Below, one piece after another: positions 1-8,743 of a stretch of 14,742 bases of DNA. The translations under genes and the position numbers were made by a program. The number at the start of each line of letters is the position of its first letter. Within the stretch, counting starts at the first letter, position 1. The notes under the pieces are model-generated. The model ran no database searches and was not told the origin of the DNA. It saw only the letters and a list, made by a program, of their open reading frames with translations. The DNA is from Beroe ovata (lineage: Eukaryota; Ctenophora; Nuda; Beroida; Beroidae), in NCBI GenBank assembly GCA_946803715.1, contig CAMPET010000001.1:934986-949727 (forward strand). The letters are read 5' to 3'.

Positions 1-84
1 TATGTTGGCTTTTTTCGTGACTTTTTGTGTTTATGTGTTATTTATTTTGTTTTTAGCCACTATATTTTTTTTTAATGTGTCTGT

Positions 85-300
85 TTTTGGTATTATGCCA
101 CACTTTTTTCGTATTATGCCACACTTTTTTCATATTATGAAAAAAGTGTGGCATAATACCAAAAAAGTGTGGCATAATACCAAAAAAGTGTGACATAATA
201 CCAAAAAAGTGTGGCATAATACCAAAAAAGTGTGGCATAATATGAAAAAAGTGTGGCATAATATGAAAAAGTGTGGCATAATACGAAAAGTGTGGGAAAA
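85..300. repeat. 21-bp tandem array with an orientation switch
   Basis: Eight direct units begin at 146, 167, 188, 209, 230, 251, 271 and 290. The period is 21 bp, shortening in the last units. The core is GTGTGGCATAATACC followed by about six A. To the left, 85-130 carries two units in the opposite orientation, with TATTATGCCACAC before T runs. The switch is centred on a near-palindrome at about 125-145 (T6, CATATTATG, A6). The last unit decays at 290-300. Open frames crossing this array on both strands are by-products of the repeat. It may be the subterminal repeat region of a DNA transposon, but no terminal ends or target-site duplication were identified. Confidence 0.9.
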
Positions 301-374
301 ACACCCAAAATAACACATGTTACTACACCGGATATATTAGCCACGAGGTACATAATAAATTGTTACTCCTGCAG

Positions 375-508
375 GGAACTACGTGACTTTTGTGATAAGT
401 ACAAAGAACTCGACTCACAGACAGTACAATGCACCATGGAGCTTTCGCTCCTCGGAGATTCTCTCGGATCCACAATGCAACGTCAGTTTTCTATCCAGAA
501 ATGGTCAC
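375..508 (+). other. Possible upstream coding exon, dsRBD-like N-terminal half
   Basis: A good splice acceptor (TTACTCCTGCAG, ending at 374) precedes a frame reading ELRDFCDKYKELD and later GSTMQRQFSIQKW. This resembles the first helix and first strand of a double-stranded RNA-binding domain, the pattern repeated four times downstream. The frame stops at 517-519. The only donor in phase with the next exon (613) is a weak GTTTTA after 508. The translation of 613-738 does not look like the matching second half of such a domain. The segment may be a real first exon, a decayed domain or chance. The start codon of the downstream gene could lie here or outside the window. Confidence 0.3.
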
Positions 509-612
509 GTTTTAATTAAGTACCTATTCCGTTCTATCGGTGCTGAATATGTTGAATTTGGCTATCAGTCACTCAGACCCATCTTTCTGCCAATCGTTTC
601 CTCGTCTCACAG

Positions 613-3087
613 TGACGAAGAAGAGAAGTTGCAGTGACACGAGTCTTCATTTTGGTGTAAAAAAGCTTGGTACAGAGATCAATGACCAAGTTGAGGATAG
701 AGAAGGCGAGGCATCGGACAAAAACTGGTTTTCCGATGGTAAGCTGCAGAAAAAAAATACTGAAGATGTTGACCAATGATAAAACTTGTTCCATGCACAA
801 ATGTTCATATCATGTACAGATTTTGAATTTGAGTTTGGAACCAATCATGACTTCCTGGACGGACCCACGAGTGCAGCACAAGATGATGCGAACTACATCG
901 GCAAACTTGATGAATATTTGAGGAAGGAGTCAGCGATTGCGACTCGTAGTTATAAAGAAATGGTCTACACTGGGGGGTACATCAATAACTACAGGTGGGA
1001 ACTGGGTATGAAATATTGAGTTAATGCTAACGTTTAATGTTTATCATGTAATTGTATCAAGGGGCTGGAAAGCCTTTGCGGCATCTGTAGGTAATGTTAC
1101 ACGTGCGAGCAAAAAGGCCCGAAGGGCCCTTTTTGTGAGCATGGTGCGATTATGAATCGCGCGAAAAGCTGCGACGCTTGCCAGATACATGACCATTGAC
1201 CATCATCATGAAAGAATTCTCTTTCAGTTTTGGGGGCAAGTTAACGTTTACACTGAAGGGTCAGTCTTACGAATTTGTTTCTGACACACGATATGACAAC
1301 AAGAAAGATGCCAAAAGGAATGTTTTTAGAAAAGCATATAATGAAGTTGTTCCATCTGGAAGTGGAACATCAACAAGGTAAGTGCAAACTGGAATTCAAA
1401 ACCAACTGCATGAGTTTCATGAAACGTCTAAACCGAAAGCAGTAGCTGCATTTTCCATTCTTACGAAAATTTTTAGGTGATGAAATTTTCAATCATGAAC
1501 CTTTCTCTAGCAGTAGCACTCAGGAGCCAGTTGTCCAGTGTGCTTTGAAAGCTCTAAATCCAATTAGTGGATTACAAGAGTATTGTGCCCAGACGAAGAT
1601 AGGTCTCCCAGTTTACAGACAAATCTCCGTTGGGACTGTGCATCATCCTAGGTGGGTGATGCGTTTTCTTGGTGCCTGATGTCTAGAAAGTCATCAAAAA
1701 GTAAAACACCCAATCACTCAGATTCCAGTGCAAAGTAGCAGTTACTTTGCAAGATGGTGCTGTTTGGGAAGAAACTTCAGCTGCCTGTGAAAGGAAGACA
1801 AGAGCAAAGATTGATGCAGCAGAGAAGATGTACAGCACTCTTGTGGTTGGAAGGTCTGTACGGTTAGTAGCAGATTAACCACAGATTTGTGGTTAACAAA
1901 TTTCCAATGAAGAGATTTTTCGTTGGTCAATACCGTTCATATATCCTGACAGGAAGCATGAATTGGAAGCCGCTTTGCAGCCTGCTATGGTAGAAACAGA
2001 AGGTACTGGTGTACTGAACCAGAACTGGAAGGGTCAGCTGCAGGAACTGTGCCAGAAGAATGAAGTACCGCCGCCATCATACACAACATCACGGGACAGT
2101 ACTGGTCTCCTGTAGGTGTTCATATCCAATTTTCAATGCTAAGGGAAAACAGCACGCACACTGGCTTTTTTGAGCGTCTTCTCTATTCGGTATTTTGGGG
2201 TATTTTGGGGTATTTGATCATGATATCATTAAATATACGCTTGATTTAGGTTTCAGTCAAGAGTGCTGATCTTTCTGGACCCAACCGTGGATCCACAGAA
2301 ATTTGAATCGGAAGAGCCGAGGAGTAGTTTGAAGTTAGCAGAGAAAGATGCTGCTCGAGTGGCCTACTTGGCCCAGTAGGTTAACGAATCTGTTGCGCTA
2401 TAATAACCTTATTACAGTGTAACCAGTAATGAGGTTGCATGACTTTTCGTGATATTGACATTGATAACACCGGTTGTTCTTGTTCTTTCAGATTGGGCAC
2501 TTTTGAACTGGTGGGAAGCAAAATGCGAGTGTTAAATTTTTTCCAAAACCAAATGAGATTTGGGTGTTGTTGTCCGCAGCATCTGTGCGTTCTTGATTTT
2601 AAAGTCAATGATATGAAAAAGAACGCGGCATTTGGGACAGACTGCCGCCACATCACGTGTAGAAACACTGTGCTTTTTCTAGTGATGTGACGGCAGTCTG
2701 TCCCAAATGCCGCGTTCTTTTTCATNGACCCTTTTTGCTCGCACGTTCAACATTAGCTACAGATGCCGCGGGGGGCTTGCCAGCCCCCTGATGAGTGGCA
2801 CACTGCTAAAGAATTCGACTTGCCCCAATTATTCACCAAGGAAACCATAAGCTGGCCCGCCAAGAGATTGTGAGTCTGACATCTATTGGTAGAACATAAG
2901 TTTGACCAACTTCAATCAGTATAGTAATTTGTACTGTCACAGTATTACCAAGTTAAAGTTCTACCGTGATCGAAGCCTTGAAGTGGAGGGGGAGGAAAGG
3001 AGTAGCAAAAAGGAAGCTGAAAACTCTGCTCTGCTGAAAGCTATTGACAAGCTCAAGGATATTGGTGAGTGGGACATTCTGGATTGA
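613..3087 (+). CDS. Protein with at least four tandem double-stranded RNA-binding domains (5' end uncertain)
   Basis: Proposed exons are 613-738, 820-994, 1228-1377, 1511-1655, 1729-1853, 1953-2111, 2250-2375, 2492-2528, 2784-2869 and 2943-3087 (stop TGA). All phases join and give about 423 codons. Each domain is split between two exons: domain 1 (YIGKLDEYLRKE; KKDAKRNVFRKAY), domain 2 (NPISGLQEYCAQTK; HHPRW; TRAKIDAAEKMYSTL), domain 3 (GQLQELCQKNEVPPPSY; FQSRVLIF; LAEKDAARVAYL) and domain 4 (KEFDLPQLFTKE; EGEERSSKKEAENSALLKAI). The N-terminal 40 codons are acidic linker. The RNA-contacting KKxA(K/E) of helix 2 is kept in domains 1 and 4, altered in 2 and lost in 3, so 3 may serve protein contacts. 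The family fold is clear, but I cannot assign it to Staufen, TARBP/PACT or another subfamily. No catalytic domain is visible. Exons 2492-2528 and 2784-2869 are the least certain because mobile DNA and an N lie between them. The protein ends GEWDILD. Confidence 0.7.
1061..1184. mobile_element. MITE-like foldback element in an intron
   Basis: The ends are imperfect inverted repeats: GGCTGGAAAGCC at the left, and CTGGCAAGC when the right end is read on the minus strand. Inner arms pair again (GCGAGCAAAAAGGCCC against GGGCCCTTTTTGTGAGC), closing on a hairpin at 1111-1134 with a GAA loop. It fills about half of the 995-1227 intron of the dsRBD gene. A partial opposite-strand copy lies at 2727-2789. 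No coding capacity is present and a target-site duplication is not obvious, so the exact ends are approximate. Confidence 0.65.
2189..2215 (+). repeat. 11-bp direct repeat, three units
   Basis: About three units of GGTATTTTGGG lie in the intron between exons 1953-2111 and 2250-2375. This is too short to carry a functional claim. Confidence 0.8.
2613..2725. mobile_element. Foldback hairpin with 44-bp arms in an intron
   Basis: The left arm 2613-2656 and right arm 2682-2725 are reverse complements over 44 bp with one mismatch. They are separated by a 25-nt loop. Each arm begins ATGAAAAAGAACGCGG. The right arm ends directly against the N at 2726, so the true element may be longer. The near-identity of the arms suggests a recent foldback transposon or MITE, or an assembly that turned back on itself at the N. 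It lies between two proposed exons of the dsRBD gene, and its transcript would form a strong RNA hairpin. Confidence 0.8.
2727..2789 (-). mobile_element. Partial inverted copy of the 1061-1184 MITE-like element
   Basis: Read on the minus strand this segment gives GGGGCTGGCAAGCC, then GCGGCATCTGTAGCTAATG, then CGTGCGAGCAAAAAGG. It matches 1061-1117 on the plus strand with scattered differences. Only the outer half of the element is present; the missing half would lie across the N at 2726. Its outer end abuts or overlaps the proposed splice acceptor at 2782-2783. Confidence 0.75.
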
Positions 3088-3488
3088 GATGGTGAGGGGC
3101 GTCACTGGACGATTTCAAATTGATTTTATGAGCCTCTTAATTTGATTTTAAGTATGTTCTTCTTATCATCATTTGTTTCCATAAAATGCTAAGCTTTGTA
3201 GTTTGTAGTAATATAACTGATGTAATTTTGGTTTAGTGAAATGTAAAAATTGTAGCCTATTATTTAATAGTTGTTTGGATTTTTTGCTTTGTCAAGTTTT
3301 GAGTCGGACTACAGCACCCTCTTCAGTCTCAAAAAGATTTTCTAAACCTTTTTCAGTCATCCTCATTCATTTAATTTAGTTTAGTTTAAGCATTGACAAG
3401 GAGCTGCTTTAATATTTTTCACCAGCATAAGTAGATTGATATACTAGAAATTTCTATATAACCCCTATACTAGGTACTAGGTGTAGCC
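3088..3488 (+). other. Short intergenic region between the two genes
   Basis: These AT-rich 401 bp separate the dsRBD gene stop from the aminotransferase start. They must hold the 3' untranslated region and poly(A) site of the first gene and the promoter and leader of the second. I see no perfect AATAAA and no clear TATA box. The closest AT-rich candidate is ATAAAA near 3181. Confidence 0.6.
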
Positions 3489-5596
3489 ATGAAATTGAGA
3501 TATCGTGCACAGAAAGTTCTATCTTGTTGTGGGAGGAGATACGTGTCAAGCATTGCTCCTGCCGAGCGAGTCATAGTGAGTTCATCATAGATATCATTTA
3601 TGTCGATGTCCTTCACACACTATACATCAGCACTCAGCAGTATAGTGAGTCAAACCAGATTCCCAACATTTGTCATTGGAAATTGTTGTTGCTGTGCTTA
3701 TCTATTGGTGTACCATCTTTCTGAAACTATTACACATTGCGACATCTCTGTTGCAGGGCCACGAGAAGAACCTGTGGGTGGAATACTCAGCATTGGCAGT
3801 GAAACATCAGGCAGTCAATGTGGGGCAAGGTTTCCCTGACTTCACTCCTCCTCAGTTCATTAAGGATGCATGGAGTGAGGCGGTAGAGATCCCCAGCACT
3901 CACTGGTGAGATATTGGTGTCACACAATCTTGACACCATCTTGACACACCATTTCCAGTTTGACACCACTTTCATCCCACATGATTTCTCCTTTACACTG
4001 CTATGTTCTGTACAATGTTTACACGATTTCCAATTCAATGTTCCTCCTCCACAATACAGGTACACGAGGGGTCAGGGCTACCCCCGCCTAGTGAAAGCAC
4101 TCTCTGATCTGTACAGTCCGGAGATTGGACGGACAATTGATCCCATGACAGAAGTGGTTGTGACAGTGGGCGCCTATGAGGCGCTATACTGCGCCCTCAC
4201 CGGCTTTATCAACCCTGGAGATGAGGTTAGAAACTCTGATCAAAGTTCACTGGAGTGTTTTCCATAATCTTGCAGATGATCCCTGTTTTTTGTTGACACA
4301 TTTATTAACAACCACATCTTGAACACATCATCCTCTTTCTGCGGACAGGTTATTCTGATAGAGCCTCACTTCGACAGTTACTCCGTTGTGGTCGACATGT
4401 GTGGTGGTCGGTCTGTCTACGTTCCTCTCCGACCTGGGGGCGACCCGTCCGACTCCAACAACTGGGTCCTAGATAGGGCAGAGTTTGAGGCAGCTTTCAC
4501 CGATAAGTCGAAGATACTTGTTCTCAATACCCCTCACAACCCCATCGGTGTGTGTGTGTGTGTGTGTCTGTGTGTCTGTGTGCGACGTGTGTGTGATTGA
4601 GTGAGAAATCTCTAGCATGTGGCATTGTCAGGTAAGCTGTTCACTCAAGAAGAGATGGAATTCATAGCTGGAGTGTGTGAGAAACACAATGTTCTTATCA
4701 TCAGTGACGAGGTTTGTCTCACGGCTGCCACTCAGTACCCACTACCTAAACCCCCCATATCGGCCCTCATGACCCATCACCCTGACAACAGCTCCACACT
4801 TCAGGTTTACGAGAGATGCATCTTCCCGGGCCAAATCCACAACCGTATAGCTACGATCCCAGGTGCTTGGGATAGGACAATCACTATCGGGAGCGCTGGT
4901 AAGAGTTTCTCTACCACAGGTTACAAGCTGGGTTGGGCATACGGACCTGAGGAGCTGATGACTAGAGTTCAGTCGGTTCATCAGACATCAGTGTATTCCG
5001 CACCCACCATCCTACAGGACGTGGCTGCCCGCTGTATAGAGAGGGAAGTGGACATGAGGGGACATCCCGACTCCTACTTCGTTCAGCTTGGGCAGGTAGA
5101 TTAGAGGGGGGCTCACTATGACACTGGAGAACAGAGAGCACAAGTGAGCAGTGAGCACAAGAGCATGCTTTATCTCGTGTTCACTGCATGCTTCTATTCA
5201 GATCATGGAGAAAGGATGTCAGAGTCTGATGACAGCGTGTCGTGACGGTGGGCTGAGTGTTGTGGAGCCTTTCGGTGGATATTTCCTACTAATGGACACA
5301 ACCGCTCTCGGCCTGGAATTCGACACGTCACAGGTGGGTCTAATGTCACAAGGTGGTATCGCATGTGAACTATTAAACAAATTCACCATACTCTGACACT
5401 CTCCCGTTTGCAGGTTGATTACGATATCCAGTGTTCTCACTGGTTAACCGAACACAAGAAACTCGCCACCATTCCGGCCAGTCTTTTCTTCGGGAAGAAC
5501 AAGCTCATCGCGGGAAAGTATGTGAGGATGTGTTTTGCCAAGAACGAGAAGACTCTTGAGAGCGCTGGAAACATAATCCGAAATATCTGTCAATAA
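3489..5596 (+). CDS. KYAT3: Kynurenine aminotransferase 3-like, mitochondrial (cysteine-S-conjugate beta-lyase / glutamine transaminase K family)
   Basis: Eight exons (3489-3575, 3757-3905, 4060-4225, 4349-4547, 4632-4711, 4805-5095, 5202-5333, 5414-5596) splice in phase to 428 codons plus TAA, near the usual length. This is a fold-type I pyridoxal-phosphate aminotransferase. The family converts kynurenine to kynurenic acid with a 2-oxo acid, and can cleave cysteine S-conjugates. Visible landmarks are GQGFPD (52-57), YTRGQGYP, LNTPHNPIG with cofactor-contacting Asn198, SDEVY (Asp226, Tyr229), the Schiff-base lysine in SAGKSFS (Lys260), and Arg406 in YVRMCF for the substrate carboxylate. Residues 1-25 (MKLRYRAQKVLSCCGRRYVS onward) are basic, lack acids and contain Ser, so a mitochondrial presequence is likely. 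LNTPHNPIG and HKKLATIP favour KYAT3 over cytosolic KYAT1. ATG 3489 is chosen because exon 1 joins in phase to the conserved AER-V-x-G-x-x-x-N-x-W segment. No lesion is seen. Confidence 0.92.
4548..4596 (+). repeat. GT-rich microsatellite beginning at a splice donor
   Basis: The fourth intron of the aminotransferase gene (4548-4631, 84 bp) opens with an imperfect GT run interrupted by CT and CGAC. The donor GT is itself the first dinucleotide of the run, so several consecutive GT positions could act as donor sites. Only position 4548 keeps the downstream frame without adding residues. Confidence 0.85.
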
Positions 5597-5597
5597 A
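5592..5597 (+). promoter_or_regulatory. AATAAA overlapping the aminotransferase stop codon
   Basis: The hexamer AATAAA shares bases with the TAA stop (5594-5596). If used for polyadenylation it would leave a 3' untranslated region of only about 15-30 nt. No other perfect AATAAA is seen close downstream. This is a candidate only. Confidence 0.4.
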
Positions 5598-5834
5598 TCA
5601 CGGATCACAATCCAAATGAAATCTGGACTGACAGACAGTTAGTATAAGTAACTCCTCCTGGTAAGTCGTAGTGGTAACAGTAAACAAAATATGAACGGTT
5701 TTTAGTTTTATGATTTATTCTTTATACATGAAGAGTTATCATCCAAATTTAAACGGGAGCGTGGGATATTGTTTTATAAATGATTGCTATGTAATTGTAA
5801 ACTAATTTTCTATTGCATCAGCATGTGTATTTTT

Positions 5835-6345
5835 GCCCCGGTCCCTATGGCTATAGTTCCGCGCAGCCGGCCTGCGCCTCCCGCCTGCCAAAAACTGGTC
5901 TATAATGGCGCAGAGTATTCAGGTCATGGTCACGCAGCGCGGCCTGTTACCGCGCTGAGCTGCGTGACCCAAATACTCCGCGCGCGCTGCGCGTCTCCGT
6001 GGTTTGGAGACTTTCTACGACTTTTCAGTTCACTGAGTAGAAGAGGGCCGGGGCGCGCAATGCAACGTGTGCACAAGCGCGGCCGCGCCCGGAAACAAAT
6101 CCCATATCCGCGCGCGGTGCTGTGTTGCAACGTGCTGTATGGACCAGACGCAACGAAAGGTTTTATACCGTCTGCGCGTACGCGGCACGCCCGCGCGGCG
6201 TCGCAGAATATAAATTGTGCAGTGTGCACACGTTGCGCGCCCTTCATAATTTACCCGGTGATATGAGATTCTGAAAATTTGTGTCAAAAAACACGGAGCG
6301 GCGCGCGTAGTATTTGCGGGGACAACAATTCCGCCCTCGCCAGGG
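5835..6345. promoter_or_regulatory. CpG-rich patch, possible promoter island or GC-rich transposon remnant
   Basis: There is a sharp change from AT-rich flanks to sequence dense in CGCG and GCGCGC. In a methylating invertebrate genome, retained CpG density suggests an unmethylated regulatory region or a young insertion. No core promoter element is convincing. TATAAA-like words occur near 6208. No adjacent gene on either strand is visible to be driven by it. Confidence 0.35.
5914..5978. repeat. Long imperfect palindrome
   Basis: GGTCACGCAGC (5928-5938) pairs with GCTGCGTGACC (5959-5969). Outside it, GAGTATT (5914-5920) pairs with AATACTC (5972-5978). GCGCGG and CCGCGC pair inside. Together they make a cruciform-capable hairpin of about 65 nt inside the CpG-rich patch. 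It may be the fold of a MITE, but the outer ends of such an element were not found. Confidence 0.75.
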
Positions 6346-6743
6346 ATAAGATCCAACTGGTCACTGGATAAAGGGCATAGGACAGGTATACGTTTAATTT
6401 GGAGTTATCTTACAGATCACAGTTCAGATCAGTAAAATTGAATTATCTCAGGAAATTTTGTTTTGGATGAGATCTGATATAGTAGACGGCCAATTAGTTT
6501 ACCCATGGCTTTTCAGCGCGCATGGTTTCTTCGCGCGGTTCGGCGGTACATATTGATGGAAGGCGCCGGTGCGCGCTTAAATTCGTTGGAATATAATTCT
6601 GCCTTCAAATTCTTTCAATTCTTCAATTCGAGTTGTGCTTAGTGCCTTTTTGTTTCAGCACTGGATAATTTGCATCTTCCTTGTATTTTAATCATTGTTA
6701 TATTGTAACTTATGTTGCTACTTATGTTGTATTTGTAAAAGTG

Positions 6744-6775
6744 ACACTTTTAAAGTGTACTTTTAAAGTGTACTT
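6744..6775 (+). repeat. 13-bp direct repeat, about 2.5 units
   Basis: The unit ACTTTTAAAGTGT repeats with a palindromic core (ACACTTT/AAAGTGT). It lies in AT-rich non-coding DNA. Confidence 0.75.
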
Positions 6776-7738
6776 TGTGTGTGCTTGATGCTTCAATGTT
6801 ATTGGTTGATATATTCAAGTTGTAAGAAATGTTGATCCATAAATCCAATAAATGGTACATTGCAGGTACAAATTTGTCTCCAATATATATGAAGTGCAGA
6901 TTTTTTATATTGTATAGGTAATTGTATCAGGGTGATCCAGAAAACCTCTGCTTTTCTATACTGATTTGTAAGACTCTCTTATGTGGCAAAAGTGCATGTA
7001 GAAACTAAAACCAACAGGCAATAAGTTGAATAACAACAGTGTTATACCACTGAGGCAGTATATTGCTCTCACTTGAGATACTTGTGCCATTGATCTGCAT
7101 TTATCTTCTCCCAACAATTCCAATCCTCAGAAATCCTTTTTGCTAGTTCAAGACATTGAGTGAAACTTCAAATAGTATAGGTAAAATATTTAGTCTACAG
7201 TCTACAATGTTCAATCATCTGAAGCATACAATAGGTTGTCATAAAATTTTATTATTTGAACCTTCACTCTTGGAGACTTAGGTAGCTATTTTGTACCAGC
7301 AGTAGGAAAGTGATTAAGTATAGAAAAGGTGGAAATAATCAACAATGCTCAAGATTGGTAACTGGATTATGGATCACACTCCAAGGTAGGTGGGCACATG
7401 CCCTACAGCCAACACTTTTTGTTATGTTGACATTGTAGAGGGACACTGGTTTCTCACATCAGAATATGGGTCCCACATCATGATATTTCAATACATTCTT
7501 AACACATTCCTTACACAACGGCACTTGTTTGTTTCTCTCATCTCTCCATATCTTTCACCAAGTTAGTTACTCAATTTCTTCAAAGTTCATAACCTCACTG
7601 GAACAGATCTTATCACCAGAGATCTGAGAACATCTTCCTATATGTTGATACTTGATACTTTCTTAACATAAGTCTGCCCGGTACCAAGCATATCATGTGT
7701 TGTGTGCCCTGTGTGGAATATCATTCCTTGATCCANTT

Positions 7739-7958
7739 GTTCCGAGACGTTGCGGCTTTGATGGTTACACCGTCCAACACGCACTCACGCATAAACGCAC
7801 ACAATTTGCGTGGTACAGTGCCGAGATGTACAAGACGGATTTCTACCTCAAGAGATGACTTCGCTTCGTGATACTAAACACTTAAACATTTCGTGACGAC
7901 CACTACCGTGGATGCTTCAAAGATTACAGCCAAAAGATGAACAAGCTCCAATGCCCCG
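7739..7958 (+). pseudogene. Broken open frame, possible pseudogene scrap
   Basis: One frame reads CGFDGYTVQHALTHKRTQFA and continues through WYSAEMYKTDFYLKR to a stop at 7856-7858. The same frame resumes after a second stop, a few codons before 7889, with FRDDHYRGCFKDYSQKMNKL and then QCPG, ending at a donor-like GTATGT (7959). Composition looks protein-like, with aromatic, charged and paired Cys residues, but I recognise no family. The segment starts just after the N at 7736 and ends where the minisatellite begins. It could be an exon pair with a small intron, a decayed gene or chance. Confidence 0.25.
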
Positions 7959-7984
7959 GTATGTTCAAACTTCTAAACCTGGGT

Positions 7985-8741
7985 TATCGCGTTCTCTCAT
8001 GACACCTCTCCCCTCTCTTGACACCATTTCTCTCGGCCGCAATTGCGCTTCACAACATTCTCTCTCCTAACACCAATCCATCGATACACTAATTCTCTTG
8101 ACAATAATATGTCTTTAAATTATCCTCTCTTGACAACCCTCCCCCTTGACACTTATTTATATTGACAGTACTCCACTTGACACAACTTCGACTCAACACT
8201 TTCATCTTTTGACACTAATTTTCTTGACAGCATTTTTCCTAGAAACTATTTTCTCTTGACACCAATCCCTCTATGCACTATTCTCTCTTGACACCACTCT
8301 CTTTTGACATCACTTCTCTTGACACCATTTTCTCTTGACGTATCTCTCATGACACTATTCTCTTTTGACACCACTCCCTGTTGACGATTCTCTCTTCACA
8401 CCATCCTCTCTTGCCGCCTCTCTCCCGACACCTGTCCATTTGACACCGCTCTCTTCACTCTTGATGCACCAATTCTCTGGATAGGTCTATCCCTTGACAC
8501 AATTCTCTTTTGACACCACTCCCTATTGACATTTCTCCACTAGACAGCACTCTTGATAACTCTCTTGACACCACTCTATTTTGACATCACTTTCGGTAAT
8601 ACTTATTACACTTTCGCGTCACTTGCGCTTGACACTTTTCTCTCTTGACAATTCTCTCACTTTGGACGCTTCTCTCTACATCACATCTGTGATCTGCCTG
8701 ACACAACTTTCTGTTAATGCCGATTTGTGGCGACTCTGCCT
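7985..8741 (+). repeat. TTGACACCA-type minisatellite, block A
   Basis: This is a degenerate tandem repeat of about 15-17 bp with consensus near CTCTCTTGACACCACT. Frequent variants include TTGACATCA, TTGACAGCA and TTGATACACC. The order of variants is largely repeated in block B, so A and B are two copies of a unit of roughly 0.8 kb. The block ends at the N at 8742. Confidence 0.9.
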
Positions 8742-8743
8742 NC

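Larger units (their letters stand above)
5597..7735. other. Non-coding stretch with no recognisable gene
   Basis: The stretch contains a CpG-rich patch (5835-6345), a smaller one near 6510-6580 and AT-rich sequence from 6590 on. Frames open across the CpG-rich part on both strands have no recognisable domain and low-complexity Arg/Ala composition. From 6590 to 7735 I see only AT-rich sequence, a 13-bp repeat at 6744-6775 and scattered AATAAA matches such as the one near 6847. No tRNA or rRNA signature was recognised. Confidence 0.6.

Noticed and set aside
85-300. CRISPR array
   Set aside because: The 21-bp units adjoin without unique spacers, two units are inverted, and no cas genes are present.
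2-353. Small open frames with repeating peptides such as MPHFFGI on both strands
   Set aside because: They arise because the 21-bp repeat is a multiple of three and stays open in several frames.
1111-1134. Rho-independent terminator (GC hairpin followed by T run)
   Set aside because: It is the central fold of a MITE-like element inside an intron of a eukaryotic gene.
2381-2725. Minus-strand 114-codon frame
   Set aside because: It runs through the foldback hairpin and the opposite strand of a proposed exon, with no domain similarity.
5784-6266. 160-codon open frame, with overlapping minus-strand frames of 105 and 108 codons
   Set aside because: Several frames are open only because the region is GC-rich; composition is low complexity and no domain or splice structure is evident.
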